A model generated the notes under the pieces. The model was not told the DNA's origin, searched no databases, and saw nothing but the letters and a program-made list of their open reading frames with translations. A DNA stretch of 64,000 nt from Catellatospora sichuanensis (GTDB lineage Bacteria > Actinomycetota > Actinomycetes > Mycobacteriales > Micromonosporaceae). Positions within the stretch are counted from its first letter, which is position 1. Each line of letters starts with the position of its first letter. The stretch spans positions 1 to 64,000 of the forward strand of contig NZ_VIQO01000014.1 of assembly GCF_007483665.1 (NCBI RefSeq), given 5' to 3'. Shown one piece after another: positions 45,928 through 54,191 of this stretch. Made by a program: the position numbers and the translations under genes.

Positions 45928-46815
45928 ATGACAGTGATCCTCGGGCAGCTGTTCACCGGCGTCAGCATCGGCGCGGTGCTGCTGCTCATCGCGCTCGGCC
46001 TGGCCCTGACCTTCGGCCAGATGAACGTCATCAACATGGCGCACGGCGAGTTCATCATGGCCGGCGCCTACACCACGTACGTGCTGCAGCAGACCATCAC
46101 CGACGCGGGTCTGTCGCTGCTCGTCGCCCTGCCCGTCGCCTTCGCCGTCGCGGGCGCGATGGGCGTGCTGCTGGAATGGGCGCTGATCCGCCGCCTGTAC
46201 ACCCGGCCGCTGGACACCCTGCTGGTCACCTGGGGCGTCTCGCTGATGCTCCAGCAGCTGGCCCGCGACATCTTCGGCGCGCCCAACGTGCAGACCAAGG
46301 CCCCCGACATCCTCACCGAGAGCACCTCACTCGGCGCGGACCTGAGCATCGCCAACAGCCGCCTGTTCATCCTCGGCCTGGTCCTGCTCGCCGTCGCCGC
46401 GCTGACCGCCGCGCTCAAGTTCACCCCGCTGGGCCGCCGCATCCGGGCCGTGGTGCAGAACCGCGACCTGGCCGCGGTCTCCGGCATCCCGACCGCGCGC
46501 GTCGACCGGCTCACCTTCTTCATCGGCTCGGGCCTGGCCGGGGTCGCCGGGGTCGCACTCACCCTGCTCGGCCCCATCGGCCCGACCATGGGCACCAACA
46601 TCATCATCGACGCCTTCCTCGTCGTCGTGGTCGGCGGCATCGGGCAGCTCAAGGGGAGCGTGATCGTGGCCTTCGTGCTCGGCATGCTGCAGGCGATGGT
46701 CGAATACCTGACCACGCTCAGCGTCGCCAAGGTGATCGTGTTCATCGCCATCGTGGCGTTCCTCCAGTGGCGGCCCCAGGGCCTGTTCACACTGCGCACC
46801 CGGAGCCTGGCATGA
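45928..46815 (+). CDS. urtB: urea ABC transporter permease UrtB
   Basis: 295 aa, LivH-like with about eight helices: VILGQLFTGVSIGAVLLLIALGLALTFGQMNVINMAHGEFIMAGAY is the typical UrtB start, and DTLLVTWGVSLMLQQLARDIFGAPNVQ and GIGQLKGSVIVAFVLGMLQ follow. It forms the membrane channel with UrtC. Start chosen at ATG 45928. Its stop overlaps the ATG of the 75-bp coupling repeat instead of urtC directly. Confidence 0.95.
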   Translation: MTVILGQLFTGVSIGAVLLLIALGLALTFGQMNVINMAHGEFIMAGAYTTYVLQQTITDAGLSLLVALPVAFAVAGAMGVLLEWALIRRLYTRPLDTLLVTWGVSLMLQQLARDIFGAPNVQTKAPDILTESTSLGADLSIANSRLFILGLVLLAVAALTAALKFTPLGRRIRAVVQNRDLAAVSGIPTARVDRLTFFIGSGLAGVAGVALTLLGPIGPTMGTNIIIDAFLVVVVGGIGQLKGSVIVAFVLGMLQAMVEYLTTLSVAKVIVFIAIVAFLQWRPQGLFTLRTRSLA

Positions 46816-46886
46816 GCGAGCACAGCGAGCGAATCATGTGGCTCCAGGTTCATGGCGCCGACGAGCGCAGCGAGGAGAAGTCATGA
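46812..46886 (+). repeat. 75-bp ERSER translational-coupling repeat, copy 2
   Basis: A 24-codon ORF (MSEHSERIMW...GADERSEEKS) starts at ATG 46812 in overlap with the urtB stop and ends at TGA 46884-46886 in overlap with the urtC ATG. It has exactly the length and arrangement of the copy at 4570-4644: near-identical first 25 bases (one difference), a divergent middle, and a shared GAGCGCAGCGAGG near the end that provides the ribosome-binding site for urtC. Confidence 0.75.
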
Positions 46887-47989
46887 ACCCGCTGACGAAC
46901 CTCAGCCCGCGCGTACGGGCCTGGCTGGGCTTCGGGCTCGGCGCGGTGGTGCTGTTCGCCGCCGCCCCGGCGCTGCTGACCGACTTCCGGCTCAGCCTGC
47001 TGGCCAAATACCTCTGCTTCGCCATCGTCGCCGTCGGCATCGGCCTGGCCTGGGGCCGCGGCGGCCTGCTCACCCTCGGCCAGGGCGTGTTCTTCGGCCT
47101 GGGCGGCTACGCGATGGCCATGCACCTCAAGCTCGCCGACGCGGGCGAGGGCAACATGCCCGACTTCATGGAGCTGTACGGGCAGCTCGACGAGCTCCCG
47201 GCCTGGTGGGCCCCGTTCGCGAACCCGGTGTTCGCGCTGGCCGCCACGGTGCTGCTGCCGATGCTGGTCGCTTTCGGGCTCGGCTCGCTGGTGTTCCGGC
47301 GGCGGGTGCGCGGTGCGTACTTCGCCATCCTCAGCCAGGCGCTGGCCGCCGCCATGGTGATCCTGCTGATCGGGCAGCAGGGCACGACCGGCGGCACCAA
47401 CGGCCTGACCGACATCGAGGGCTTCTTCGGCTACGACCTCGACGACCCGGTCAACCAGCGGATGGTCTACTTCATCATCGCCGGAGTGCTGCTGGCCCTG
47501 CTCGCGCTGACCCGGCAACTGATGCACTCCCGCTACGGCGAGCTGCTCGTCGCGGTGCGCGACTCCGAGGAGCGGGTGCGTTTCCTCGGCTACAACCCCG
47601 CCAACGTCAAGCTCGTCGCGTACGTCGTCGCCGCCGGCATGGCGGGCCTGGCCGGGGCGCTGTTCGTGCCCGCGGTCGGCATCATCTCCCCCGCGCTGAT
47701 CGGCATCGTGCCCTCGATCGAGTTCGTGATCGGCGTCGCGGTCGGCGGGCGGGCGGCGCTGCTCGGCCCGGTGCTCGGCGCGGTCGCCGTGGCGTGGGCG
47801 AAGACGGCACTGTCCGAGCGCTTCCCCGGCACCTGGACCTACCTGCAGGGCGCGATGTTCGTGCTGGTGGTGGCTTTCCTCCCGGGCGGCCTCGCCTCGC
47901 TGTGGGGCCTGCTCAAGCGCCGGCGCGAGGCGACGCCGCCCGCGCCGGAAGTCGGTGAACGGGTTCTCGTGAAGGAGGTGGCGGCGTGA
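46883..47989 (+). CDS. urtC: urea ABC transporter permease UrtC
   Basis: 368 aa, LivM-like: FAIVAVGIGLAWGRGGLLTLGQGVFFGLGGYAMAMHLKL is the characteristic UrtC block; RGAYFAILSQALAAAMVILLIGQQGTTGGTNGLTDIEGFFGYD and the C-terminal GGRAALLGPVLGAVAVAWAKTALSERFPGTW are also typical. It pairs with UrtB. The ATG at 46883 overlaps the repeat's stop, so its translation is probably coupled to the repeat ORF. Confidence 0.95.
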   Translation: MNPLTNLSPRVRAWLGFGLGAVVLFAAAPALLTDFRLSLLAKYLCFAIVAVGIGLAWGRGGLLTLGQGVFFGLGGYAMAMHLKLADAGEGNMPDFMELYGQLDELPAWWAPFANPVFALAATVLLPMLVAFGLGSLVFRRRVRGAYFAILSQALAAAMVILLIGQQGTTGGTNGLTDIEGFFGYDLDDPVNQRMVYFIIAGVLLALLALTRQLMHSRYGELLVAVRDSEERVRFLGYNPANVKLVAYVVAAGMAGLAGALFVPAVGIISPALIGIVPSIEFVIGVAVGGRAALLGPVLGAVAVAWAKTALSERFPGTWTYLQGAMFVLVVAFLPGGLASLWGLLKRRREATPPAPEVGERVLVKEVAA

Positions 47990-48045
47990 TCAACCGAGCC
48001 AGCACAGCGGCGGCACGAACCGTCGACGGAGGGGTGGCAGCATGA
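47986..48045 (+). CDS. possible 19-residue linker ORF between urtC and urtD
   Basis: GTG 47986 overlaps the urtC stop (GTGA) and the frame ([19 protein letters not shown]) ends at TGA 48043-48045, overlapping the urtD ATG. GGAGG near its end is the urtD ribosome-binding site. It resembles the coupling arrangement of the 75-bp repeat without sharing its sequence. It may be an incidental frame in a 52-bp gap. Confidence 0.3.
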   Translation: MINRASTAAARTVDGGVAA

Positions 48046-48818
48046 GCGAGACGGCAGGCGGCCTGAGCATTCGCGGGCTGCGGGTGGTGTTCGACGGGTT
48101 CGTCGCGGTCGACGGCGTCGACCTGGACGTGGCGCCGGGCGACCTCCGGTTCCTCATCGGACCGAACGGCGCCGGCAAGACCACGCTGGTGGACGCGGTG
48201 ACCGGCCTGGTCAAGGCGACCGGCTCGGCCCGTTTCGGCGGGCAGGAGCTGCTCGGCCGGGACGTGCACCGCATCGCCCGGCTGGGCGTGGGCCGCACGT
48301 TCCAGACCGCGGCGCTGTTCGAGGAGCTGACGGTGCTGCAGAACCTCGACATCGCGGCGGGCGCGGGCCGCAGCCCGTGGACGATGCTGCGCCGCCGGGG
48401 CGCGGTGCCCGACGACGTGGCGTACGCGCTGGAGACGATCGGGCTGACCGAGCGGCGGGACGTGCTCGCGGGCACCCTCGCGCACGGGCAGAAGCAGTGG
48501 CTGGAGATCGGCATGCTGCTGGTGCAGAACGCCCGGCTGCTGCTGCTCGACGAACCCGTCGCCGGGATGAGCCACGAGGAGCGCGAGGCCACCGGCGAGC
48601 TGCTGGGCAAGGTCGCCGGCGAGCGCACCGTCGTGGTCATCGAACACGACATGGACTTCCTGCGCCGCTTCGCCCACACCGTCACCGTGCTGCACGCGGG
48701 CAGGGTACTCAGCGAGGGCACGGTGGCACAGGTGCAGTCCGACCCGAAGGTGCAGGAGGTCTACCTCGGCCACGCCGCCGGCCACGACGAGCCGGTGGCC
48801 CAGGGAGCGGAGACGTGA
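48042..48818 (+). CDS. urtD: urea ABC transporter ATPase UrtD
   Basis: 258 aa, LivG-like. Walker [20 protein letters not shown]-loop [19 protein letters not shown], signature [15 protein letters not shown] and Walker [16 protein letters not shown] are present; [13 protein letters not shown] is the UrtD-specific form of the signature. It energises urea uptake with UrtE. It is preceded by GGAGGGG. The stop overlaps the urtE ATG. Confidence 0.95.
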   Translation: MSETAGGLSIRGLRVVFDGFVAVDGVDLDVAPGDLRFLIGPNGAGKTTLVDAVTGLVKATGSARFGGQELLGRDVHRIARLGVGRTFQTAALFEELTVLQNLDIAAGAGRSPWTMLRRRGAVPDDVAYALETIGLTERRDVLAGTLAHGQKQWLEIGMLLVQNARLLLLDEPVAGMSHEEREATGELLGKVAGERTVVVIEHDMDFLRRFAHTVTVLHAGRVLSEGTVAQVQSDPKVQEVYLGHAAGHDEPVAQGAET

Positions 48819-49510
48819 TGCTGCGGATCGAAGGCGTGCACGCCGGGTACGGGCGCAGCACCGTGCTGCACGGCGTCGACGTGACCGTCGACGACGGCAA
48901 GGTGACGGCCGTGCTCGGGCACAACGGCGCGGGCAAGAGCACCCTGCTGCGGGCCGCGATCGGCCTGCTGCGCCCGAAGCAGGGCATGGTGCTGTTCGGC
49001 GGCGAGGACGTCACCAAGCTCGCCCCGCACGTGCGGGTGGCGCGCGGCATGGCGTACGTGCCCCAGGGCCAGCAGTGCTTCCCGCACCTGACCACGGCCG
49101 AGAACCTGCAGCTGGTCGCCGACGGCCGCAGCGGCGGCAGGCAGGCCATGGCGTCCGCACTGGACCTGTTCCCGGCCCTGCACGGCCTGCTGCGCCGCCG
49201 GGCCGGGCTGCTGTCCGGCGGGCAGCGTCAGCAGCTCGCCATCGCCCGCGCGCTGATCACCCGGCCCAAGCTGCTGCTGCTCGACGAGCCGACCGAGGGC
49301 ATCCAGCCCAACGTCGTCGCCGAGATCGAGCAGGCGGTGCTGTCCCTGGCCGGCGTGGACGGACTGTCGGTGCTGCTGGTAGAGCAGCATCTGGGGTTCG
49401 CACTGCGCGCGGCGCATCGCTACCACGTGCTCGAATCGGGCAGAGTGACGTCATCCGGCGCGGGCGGCACCGGCGCCGAACCCGCCGTACGCGCTGCCCT
49501 CACCGTGTAG
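48818..49510 (+). CDS. urtE: urea ABC transporter ATPase UrtE
   Basis: 230 aa, LivF-like. Walker [35 protein letters not shown], signature [16 protein letters not shown] and Walker [17 protein letters not shown]. The phrase [17 protein letters not shown] is typical of UrtE. ATG 48818 is preferred; GTG 48815 is adjacent and out of overlap logic. It is followed 11 bp later by ureA, so importer and urease are one unit. Confidence 0.95.
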   Translation: MLRIEGVHAGYGRSTVLHGVDVTVDDGKVTAVLGHNGAGKSTLLRAAIGLLRPKQGMVLFGGEDVTKLAPHVRVARGMAYVPQGQQCFPHLTTAENLQLVADGRSGGRQAMASALDLFPALHGLLRRRAGLLSGGQRQQLAIARALITRPKLLLLDEPTEGIQPNVVAEIEQAVLSLAGVDGLSVLLVEQHLGFALRAAHRYHVLESGRVTSSGAGGTGAEPAVRAALTV

Positions 49511-49521
49511 AAGGACGGTTC

Positions 49522-49824
49522 ATGTTCCTCACCCAGCATGAGCAGGAACGACTGCTCATCCACGTGGCGGCCGACGTCGCCGAGCGGCGCCGTGCCCGCG
49601 GCCTGCTGCTCAACCACCCCGAGTCGGTCGCGATCATCACCCGTTTCCTGCTGGAGGGCGCCCGCGACGGGCGCACGGTCGTCGACCTGATGGACGCGGG
49701 GGCCCAGGTGCTCACCCGCGCGGACGTGCTCGACGGCGTCCCCGAGATGCTGAAGGAGGTGCAGGTGGAGGCCACGTTCCCGGACGGCACCAAGCTGGTG
49801 ACCGTGCACCACCCGATCCGATGA
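49522..49824 (+). CDS. ureA: urease gamma subunit
   Basis: 100 aa, the standard length. [52 protein letters not shown] is highly conserved in UreA, as is [25 protein letters not shown] at the end. It forms the (UreABC)3 enzyme with UreB and UreC, hydrolysing urea to ammonia and carbamate. AAGGACGG precedes the ATG. The stop overlaps the ureB ATG. Confidence 0.97.
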   Translation: MFLTQHEQERLLIHVAADVAERRRARGLLLNHPESVAIITRFLLEGARDGRTVVDLMDAGAQVLTRADVLDGVPEMLKEVQVEATFPDGTKLVTVHHPIR

Positions 49825-50126
49825 TCCCGGGCGAGATCCTCTTCGGAGAGGGTCCGGTCGAGATCAACGTGGGCCGGCCGATCACCACGCTGACCGTGGT
49901 CAACACTGCGGACCGGCCGGTGCAGGTCGGTTCGCACTACCACTTCGCCGAGGCCAACCCAGGGCTGGACTTCGACCGGTCCGCGGCGTGGGGCCAGCGC
50001 CTGGCCGTGCCCGCGGGTACGGCCGTGCGTTTCGAACCCGGCGTGACCCGCGAGGTCGAGCTGGTCCCCCTGGGCGGCGCGCGCGTCGTCCCGGGTCTGC
50101 GCGGCGAGTGCGGAGGCGAGCTGTGA
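49821..50126 (+). CDS. ureB: urease beta subunit
   Basis: 101 aa. [53 protein letters not shown] is the family hallmark; the end region [23 protein letters not shown] is intact. ATG overlaps the ureA stop. A 156-bp gap holding a 59-bp inverted-repeat element separates it from ureC, unusually long for this otherwise overlapping operon. Confidence 0.97.
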   Translation: MIPGEILFGEGPVEINVGRPITTLTVVNTADRPVQVGSHYHFAEANPGLDFDRSAAWGQRLAVPAGTAVRFEPGVTREVELVPLGGARVVPGLRGECGGEL

Positions 50127-50163
50127 CCGGCGACCTCCGGCGTCGCCCACCCCGGCCATCATC

Positions 50164-50222
50164 GACACTGGCCTATCTGGATGAAAAATGAGCCACAAAA
50201 GTCATCTGGATAGGCCAGTGTC
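50164..50222. repeat. 59-bp inverted-repeat element between ureB and ureC
   Basis: Perfect 14-bp outer arms GACACTGGCCTATC (50164-50177) and GATAGGCCAGTGTC (50209-50222), plus an inner 5-bp pair GATGA/TCATC, flank an A-rich centre (AAAATGAGCCACAAAA). Its base composition is unlike the surroundings. It looks like a MITE-sized mobile palindrome inserted in the operon; it could fold in mRNA and affect ureC expression. Confidence 0.7.
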
Positions 50223-50282
50223 CATGCGCCGCGCCGCCGCCGCGCCGACCCGCCCTGCCGCCCGCCAGCCGAGGGAGAACCT

Positions 50283-51989
50283 GTGACGATCCTGGTCAGC
50301 CGCGAACGCTACGCGGCGCTCTACGGCCCCACCACCGGCGACCGCATCCGGCTCGCGGACACCAACCTGCTCATCGAGGTGGAAGAGGACCGCTGCGCGG
50401 GCGGCGACGAAGCCGTCTTCGGCGGCGGCAAGGTGATCCGCGAGTCGATGGGCCAGTCGCGGGCCACCCGCGCGCAAGGCGCGGTGGACACCGTCATCAC
50501 CGGCGCGGTGATCCTGGACCACTGGGGCATCGTCAAGGCCGACATCGGCATCCGCGACGGGCGGATCGTCGCGATCGGACGCGCAGGCAACCCGGACACC
50601 ATGCCCGGCGTACACCCGGATCTGGTCATCGGCCCTGCGACCGAGGTGGTCGCGGGCAACGGGAAGATCGTCACCGCCGGCGCGGTCGACACGCACGTGC
50701 ATTTCATCTGTCCGCAACTGGTGCACGAGGCCCTCGCGGGCGGCGTCACCACGCTGGTCGGCGGCGGCACCGGCCCGGCCGAGGGCACCAAGGCGACCAC
50801 CGTCACCGCCAACGCCTGGCACCTGGCCCGCATGCACGAGGCCCTGGACACCTTCCCGGTGAACGTGCTGCTGTTGGGCAAGGGCAACACGGTCTCCGAG
50901 GAGGCCATGTGGGAGCAGCTGCGGGCCGGGGCCGGCGGGTTCAAGCTGCACGAGGACTGGGGCACCACGCCCGCGGCGATCGACGCCTGCCTGCGGGTCG
51001 CGGACGCGTCCGGGGTGCAGGTGTCGATCCACACCGACACCCTGAACGAGGCCGGGTTCGTGCAGGACACCCTGGCCGCGATCAACGGCCGGGCGATCCA
51101 CTCGTACCACACCGAGGGAGCCGGGGGCGGGCACGCGCCCGACATCATCACGGTGGCGAGCCTGCCGAACATCCTGCCGTCGTCGACGAACCCGACCCGG
51201 CCGTACACCCGCAACACCCTGGCCGAGCACCTGGACATGCTGATGGTGTGCCACCACCTGAACGCCGCGGTGCCGGAGGATCTGGCGTTCGCGGAGAGCC
51301 GGATCCGGCCGTCCACGATGGCCGCCGAGGATCTGCTGCACGACCTCGGCGCGATCTCGATCATCGGGTCGGACTCGCAGGCGATGGGGCGCATCGGCGA
51401 GGTCGTGCTGCGCACCTGGCAGACCGCGCACGTGATGAAGGACCGGGTCGGCTCGCTGCCCGGCGACTCGTCGGCCGACAACAACCGGGCCAAGCGGTAC
51501 GTCGCGAAGTACACCATCTGCGCGGCCATGGCCAACGGCCTGGAGGAGCAGATCGGCTCGGTCGAGCCCGGCAAGCTCGCCGACCTGGTGCTGTGGGACC
51601 CGGCGTTCTTCGGGGTGCGGCCGCACCTGGTGATGAAGGGCGGCATGATCGCGTACGCGCAGATGGGCGACGCGAACGCGTCCATCCCCACCCCGCAGCC
51701 CATCCTGCCCCGCCCCATGTTCGGCGCGTACGGCGTCGTCGCGGCCAAGACCTCCCTCGCCTTCGTCGCCCCGGCGGCCCTCGAAGCGGGCCTGGAACTG
51801 GACATCAAGCGGGCAATGGTGCCCGTCGCGGACGTGCGCTCGCGCGGCAAGGCCGACCTGCCGCACAACAGCGCCATGCCGCACATCGAGGTCGACGCCG
51901 ACACGTTCACCGTCCGCATCGACGGCGAGGTGGTCGACCCCGATCCGCCCACGGTCCTGCCCATGGCCCAGCGGTACTTCCTGTTCTGA
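50283..51989 (+). CDS. ureC: urease alpha (catalytic) subunit
   Basis: 568 aa, normal length, GTG start. All active-site residues are visible, offset by four from Klebsiella numbering: His138 and His140 (VDTHVHFI), carbamylated Lys221 ([10 protein letters not shown]), His250, His276 ([16 protein letters not shown]), flap Cys323-His324 ([22 protein letters not shown]) and Asp364 ([11 protein letters not shown]). It binds two Ni2+ ions. The stop overlaps the ureF ATG (TGATG). The gene is downstream of the inverted-repeat element. Confidence 0.98.
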   Translation: MTILVSRERYAALYGPTTGDRIRLADTNLLIEVEEDRCAGGDEAVFGGGKVIRESMGQSRATRAQGAVDTVITGAVILDHWGIVKADIGIRDGRIVAIGRAGNPDTMPGVHPDLVIGPATEVVAGNGKIVTAGAVDTHVHFICPQLVHEALAGGVTTLVGGGTGPAEGTKATTVTANAWHLARMHEALDTFPVNVLLLGKGNTVSEEAMWEQLRAGAGGFKLHEDWGTTPAAIDACLRVADASGVQVSIHTDTLNEAGFVQDTLAAINGRAIHSYHTEGAGGGHAPDIITVASLPNILPSSTNPTRPYTRNTLAEHLDMLMVCHHLNAAVPEDLAFAESRIRPSTMAAEDLLHDLGAISIIGSDSQAMGRIGEVVLRTWQTAHVMKDRVGSLPGDSSADNNRAKRYVAKYTICAAMANGLEEQIGSVEPGKLADLVLWDPAFFGVRPHLVMKGGMIAYAQMGDANASIPTPQPILPRPMFGAYGVVAAKTSLAFVAPAALEAGLELDIKRAMVPVADVRSRGKADLPHNSAMPHIEVDADTFTVRIDGEVVDPDPPTVLPMAQRYFLF

Positions 51990-52696
51990 TGCACCGCACC
52001 GCATACCTGCTGCTGGCCGACGGGCGCTTCCCGTCCGGCGGCCACGCCCACTCCAGCGGCCTCGAAGCGGCCGTCGCGGCCGGCCGGGTCACCGACCTGG
52101 CCGGTCTGGAGGCGTTCCTGCACGGCCGGCTCTCCTACGCCGCCCCCGTCACCGCCGCCTTCACCGCCGCCACCCACCTCACCGCTGCGCGGATGGGAAG
52201 GGCACCTTCCTCTACAGAATCCGATGTGAAGGTGCCCTTCCTTTCTCTTGACCGGGAGTTGGAGGCGCGGACGGTGTCACCGGCGCTGCGGCTGGCGTCG
52301 CGGCGGCAGGGCAGGGCGCTGCTGCGGGCGGGGCGCAACACGTGGCCGAGCGAGCTGTACGGGCAGCTGCCGAAGCACCCGGACGGGCCGCACCAGCCGC
52401 TGGCGCTGGGCGTGACGGCGGCCGCGGCCGGACTGTCCACCGAGGAGTCCGCACAGATCGCCGCGTACGGGGTGCTCACCGGCCCGGCCAGTGCCGCGGT
52501 GCGGCTGCTCGGGCTGGACCCGTACCAGGTGCAGCACCTGCTGGCCCGGATGGCCGGCGCCTGCGACGAGATCGCGGCAGCCGCCGCGGCGGTCGCCCAC
52601 AAGTCCCCTCAGGAGCTGCCGGCCCACGCGGCGCCGCTGGCCGACATCTCCGCCGAACTGCACGCCACCTGGGAGGTGCGTCTCTTTGCGAGCTGA
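51989..52696 (+). CDS. ureF: urease accessory protein UreF with in-frame repeat insertion
   Basis: 235 aa. It starts [28 protein letters not shown] and continues [35 protein letters not shown], and ends [14 protein letters not shown], as in actinobacterial UreF, which with UreD/UreG loads nickel into urease. Between LTAARM (to residue 69) and LDRELEART (from residue 87), residues 70-86 are encoded by a palindromic repeat and are foreign to the family. This is the linker between early helices, so function may survive. Length otherwise fits. Confidence 0.9.
   Translation: MHRTAYLLLADGRFPSGGHAHSSGLEAAVAAGRVTDLAGLEAFLHGRLSYAAPVTAAFTAATHLTAARMGRAPSSTESDVKVPFLSLDRELEARTVSPALRLASRRQGRALLRAGRNTWPSELYGQLPKHPDGPHQPLALGVTAAAAGLSTEESAQIAAYGVLTGPASAAVRLLGLDPYQVQHLLARMAGACDEIAAAAAAVAHKSPQELPAHAAPLADISAELHATWEVRLFAS
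52196..52241. repeat. palindromic repeat inserted in ureF
   Basis: GGAAGGGCACCTTC (52196-52209) and GAAGGTGCCCTTCC (52228-52241) are perfect 14-bp inverted arms around an 18-base loop. The element, with a few flanking bases, keeps the ureF frame open and encodes [17 protein letters not shown]. The arms match a hairpin sequence I recall as abundant in Micromonosporaceae intergenic DNA. Composition is A/T-richer than ureF itself. Confidence 0.8.
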
Positions 52697-53408
52697 CCAC
52701 GCCTACGACCACGACGAATCGGTGCCCCACACCCATCCCGAGCCGGGTGTCGACCCGCACCCGCCGCTGCCGCAGCTGGACCGGGCGGTGCGCATCGGCA
52801 TCGGCGGGCCGGTCGGCTCCGGCAAGACGGCGCTGGTCGCCGCCCTGTGCCGGGCGCTGGCCGGCGAGCTGCGGCTGGCGGTGGTGACCAACGACATCTA
52901 CACCACCGAGGACGCCGACTTCCTCAAACGGGCCGGGGTGCTCGACCCGTCCCGCATCCGCGCGGTGGAGACCGGCTGTTGCCCGCACACCGCCATCCGC
53001 GACGACATCTCCGCCAACCTCGACGCCGTCGAGGAGCTGGAGGACGCACTCGGCCCGCTGGACCTGGTGCTCGTCGAGAGCGGCGGCGACAACCTCACCG
53101 CCACGTTCAGCAAGGGCCTGGTCGACCAGCAGATCTTCGTGGTCGACGTGGCGGGCGGCGACAAGGTGCCGCGCAAGGGCGGCCCCGGGGTGACCACCGC
53201 GGACCTGCTCGTCATCAACAAGACCGACCTCGCCCCGCTGGTCGGCGCGGACCTGGCCGTGATGGACCGCGACGCCCGCGCCCGCCGCGGCACGCTGCCC
53301 ACCATCTTCCAGTCCATCGCCGAAGACCCCCAAGCGAGCAAGGTCGCCGACTGGGTACGCCACGTCGTCGCACACAGCCACCGCCACGTCCACGCGGGGG
53401 CGCACTGA
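52686..53408 (+). CDS. ureG: urease accessory GTPase UreG
   Basis: 240 aa from TTG 52686, preferred because GGAGG lies 9 bases before it; GTG 52722 is the alternative. P-loop [32 protein letters not shown], the metal-binding Cys-Pro-His in [14 protein letters not shown], and the NKTD GTPase motif ([14 protein letters not shown]) are present. The N-terminus ([16 protein letters not shown]) and the C-terminus ([15 protein letters not shown]) are His-rich, likely nickel-binding tails. It overlaps the end of ureF and couples to ureD (TGATG). Confidence 0.95.
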   Translation: MRADHAYDHDESVPHTHPEPGVDPHPPLPQLDRAVRIGIGGPVGSGKTALVAALCRALAGELRLAVVTNDIYTTEDADFLKRAGVLDPSRIRAVETGCCPHTAIRDDISANLDAVEELEDALGPLDLVLVESGGDNLTATFSKGLVDQQIFVVDVAGGDKVPRKGGPGVTTADLLVINKTDLAPLVGADLAVMDRDARARRGTLPTIFQSIAEDPQASKVADWVRHVVAHSHRHVHAGAH

Positions 53409-54124
53409 TGCGGGCGCTGGCCAGGATCGTCGCCGAGGCCGACGGCCGCGGCGGCACCCGGCTGGCGCGCCTGCGCGGTGAGCCGCCGCTGCAACTGCGG
53501 CACACCCCCGACGGCTCGGCGACGGCGACGGTGCACCTGATCGGCAGCGCCGCCGGACCACTGGGTGGGGACGACCTGCGCATCGAGATCGAGGTCGGCG
53601 AGGGCGCGTCGCTGTGCGTACGTTCCGTCGCCGCCTCGATCGCGCTGCCCGGCCGCGACGGCACGCCGTCCCGCACGACAGTCGTCGCGACCGTCGCCGC
53701 GGGCGGCGAGCTGCGCTGGCTCCCGGAGCAGCTCGTCGCGGCGGCGGGCTGCCGCCACCAGGCGACGTCCACGGTGGAGCTGGCCGGCGGGGCCCGGCTG
53801 CTGTGGCGGGAGGAGCTGATCTGCGGCCGACACGACGAGCGGCCGGGCGACGCCGTGGTCAGCACCTCCGTCGACTACGGCGGCGCTCCCCTGCTGCGCC
53901 AGTCGCTGACGATCGGCCCGGGCACACCCGGCTGGGACGGCCCGGCCGTGCTGGGCGGCGCACGGGCCACCGGATCACTGCTGCTGGTCGACCCTGCCGC
54001 CGCGCCCGCACCGCCGTCCGTGCTGGGCGCGACGGCCGTACGAATGCCGCTGACCGGCCCGGCGACCCTGGTCAGCGCCACCGCACCGGACGCGCATGTA
54101 CTACGCGGATACCTCGACGCCTGA
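53408..54124 (+). CDS. ureD: urease accessory protein UreD
   Basis: 238 aa, short form usual for actinobacteria. Conserved blocks: LHLIGSAAGPLGGDDLRIEIEVGEGASLCVRSVAASIALPG, ELRWLPEQLVAAAGCRHQATSTVELAGGARLLWREELICGRH. UreD scaffolds UreF-UreG on apo-urease for nickel insertion. It is the last gene of the operon; no ureE or nickel transporter follows. A palindromic operator-like site begins 7 bp after its stop. Confidence 0.92.
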   Translation: MRALARIVAEADGRGGTRLARLRGEPPLQLRHTPDGSATATVHLIGSAAGPLGGDDLRIEIEVGEGASLCVRSVAASIALPGRDGTPSRTTVVATVAAGGELRWLPEQLVAAAGCRHQATSTVELAGGARLLWREELICGRHDERPGDAVVSTSVDYGGAPLLRQSLTIGPGTPGWDGPAVLGGARATGSLLLVDPAAAPAPPSVLGATAVRMPLTGPATLVSATAPDAHVLRGYLDA

Positions 54125-54130
54125 GCGCAG

Positions 54131-54146
54131 TGGAGAGCGCTCTCCA
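54131..54146. promoter_or_regulatory. LacI-type palindromic operator
   Basis: TGGAGAGCGCTCTCCA is a perfect 16-bp palindrome with a central CG step, the form bound by LacI-family repressors of actinobacteria (CebR/BglR-like sites). It sits between ureD and the next plus-strand gene, 46 bp before that start. No LacI gene lies in the window. A loopless palindrome is a poor terminator. Confidence 0.45.
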
Positions 54147-54191
54147 TCCGGTGGATGACGCGCTCCCCATCGGGGGTGTTCACTGGCGGAT

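Noticed and set aside
54131-54146. Palindrome after ureD as the operon terminator
   Set aside because: A perfect palindrome without loop forms a poor RNA hairpin and has no T-run; an operator fits better.
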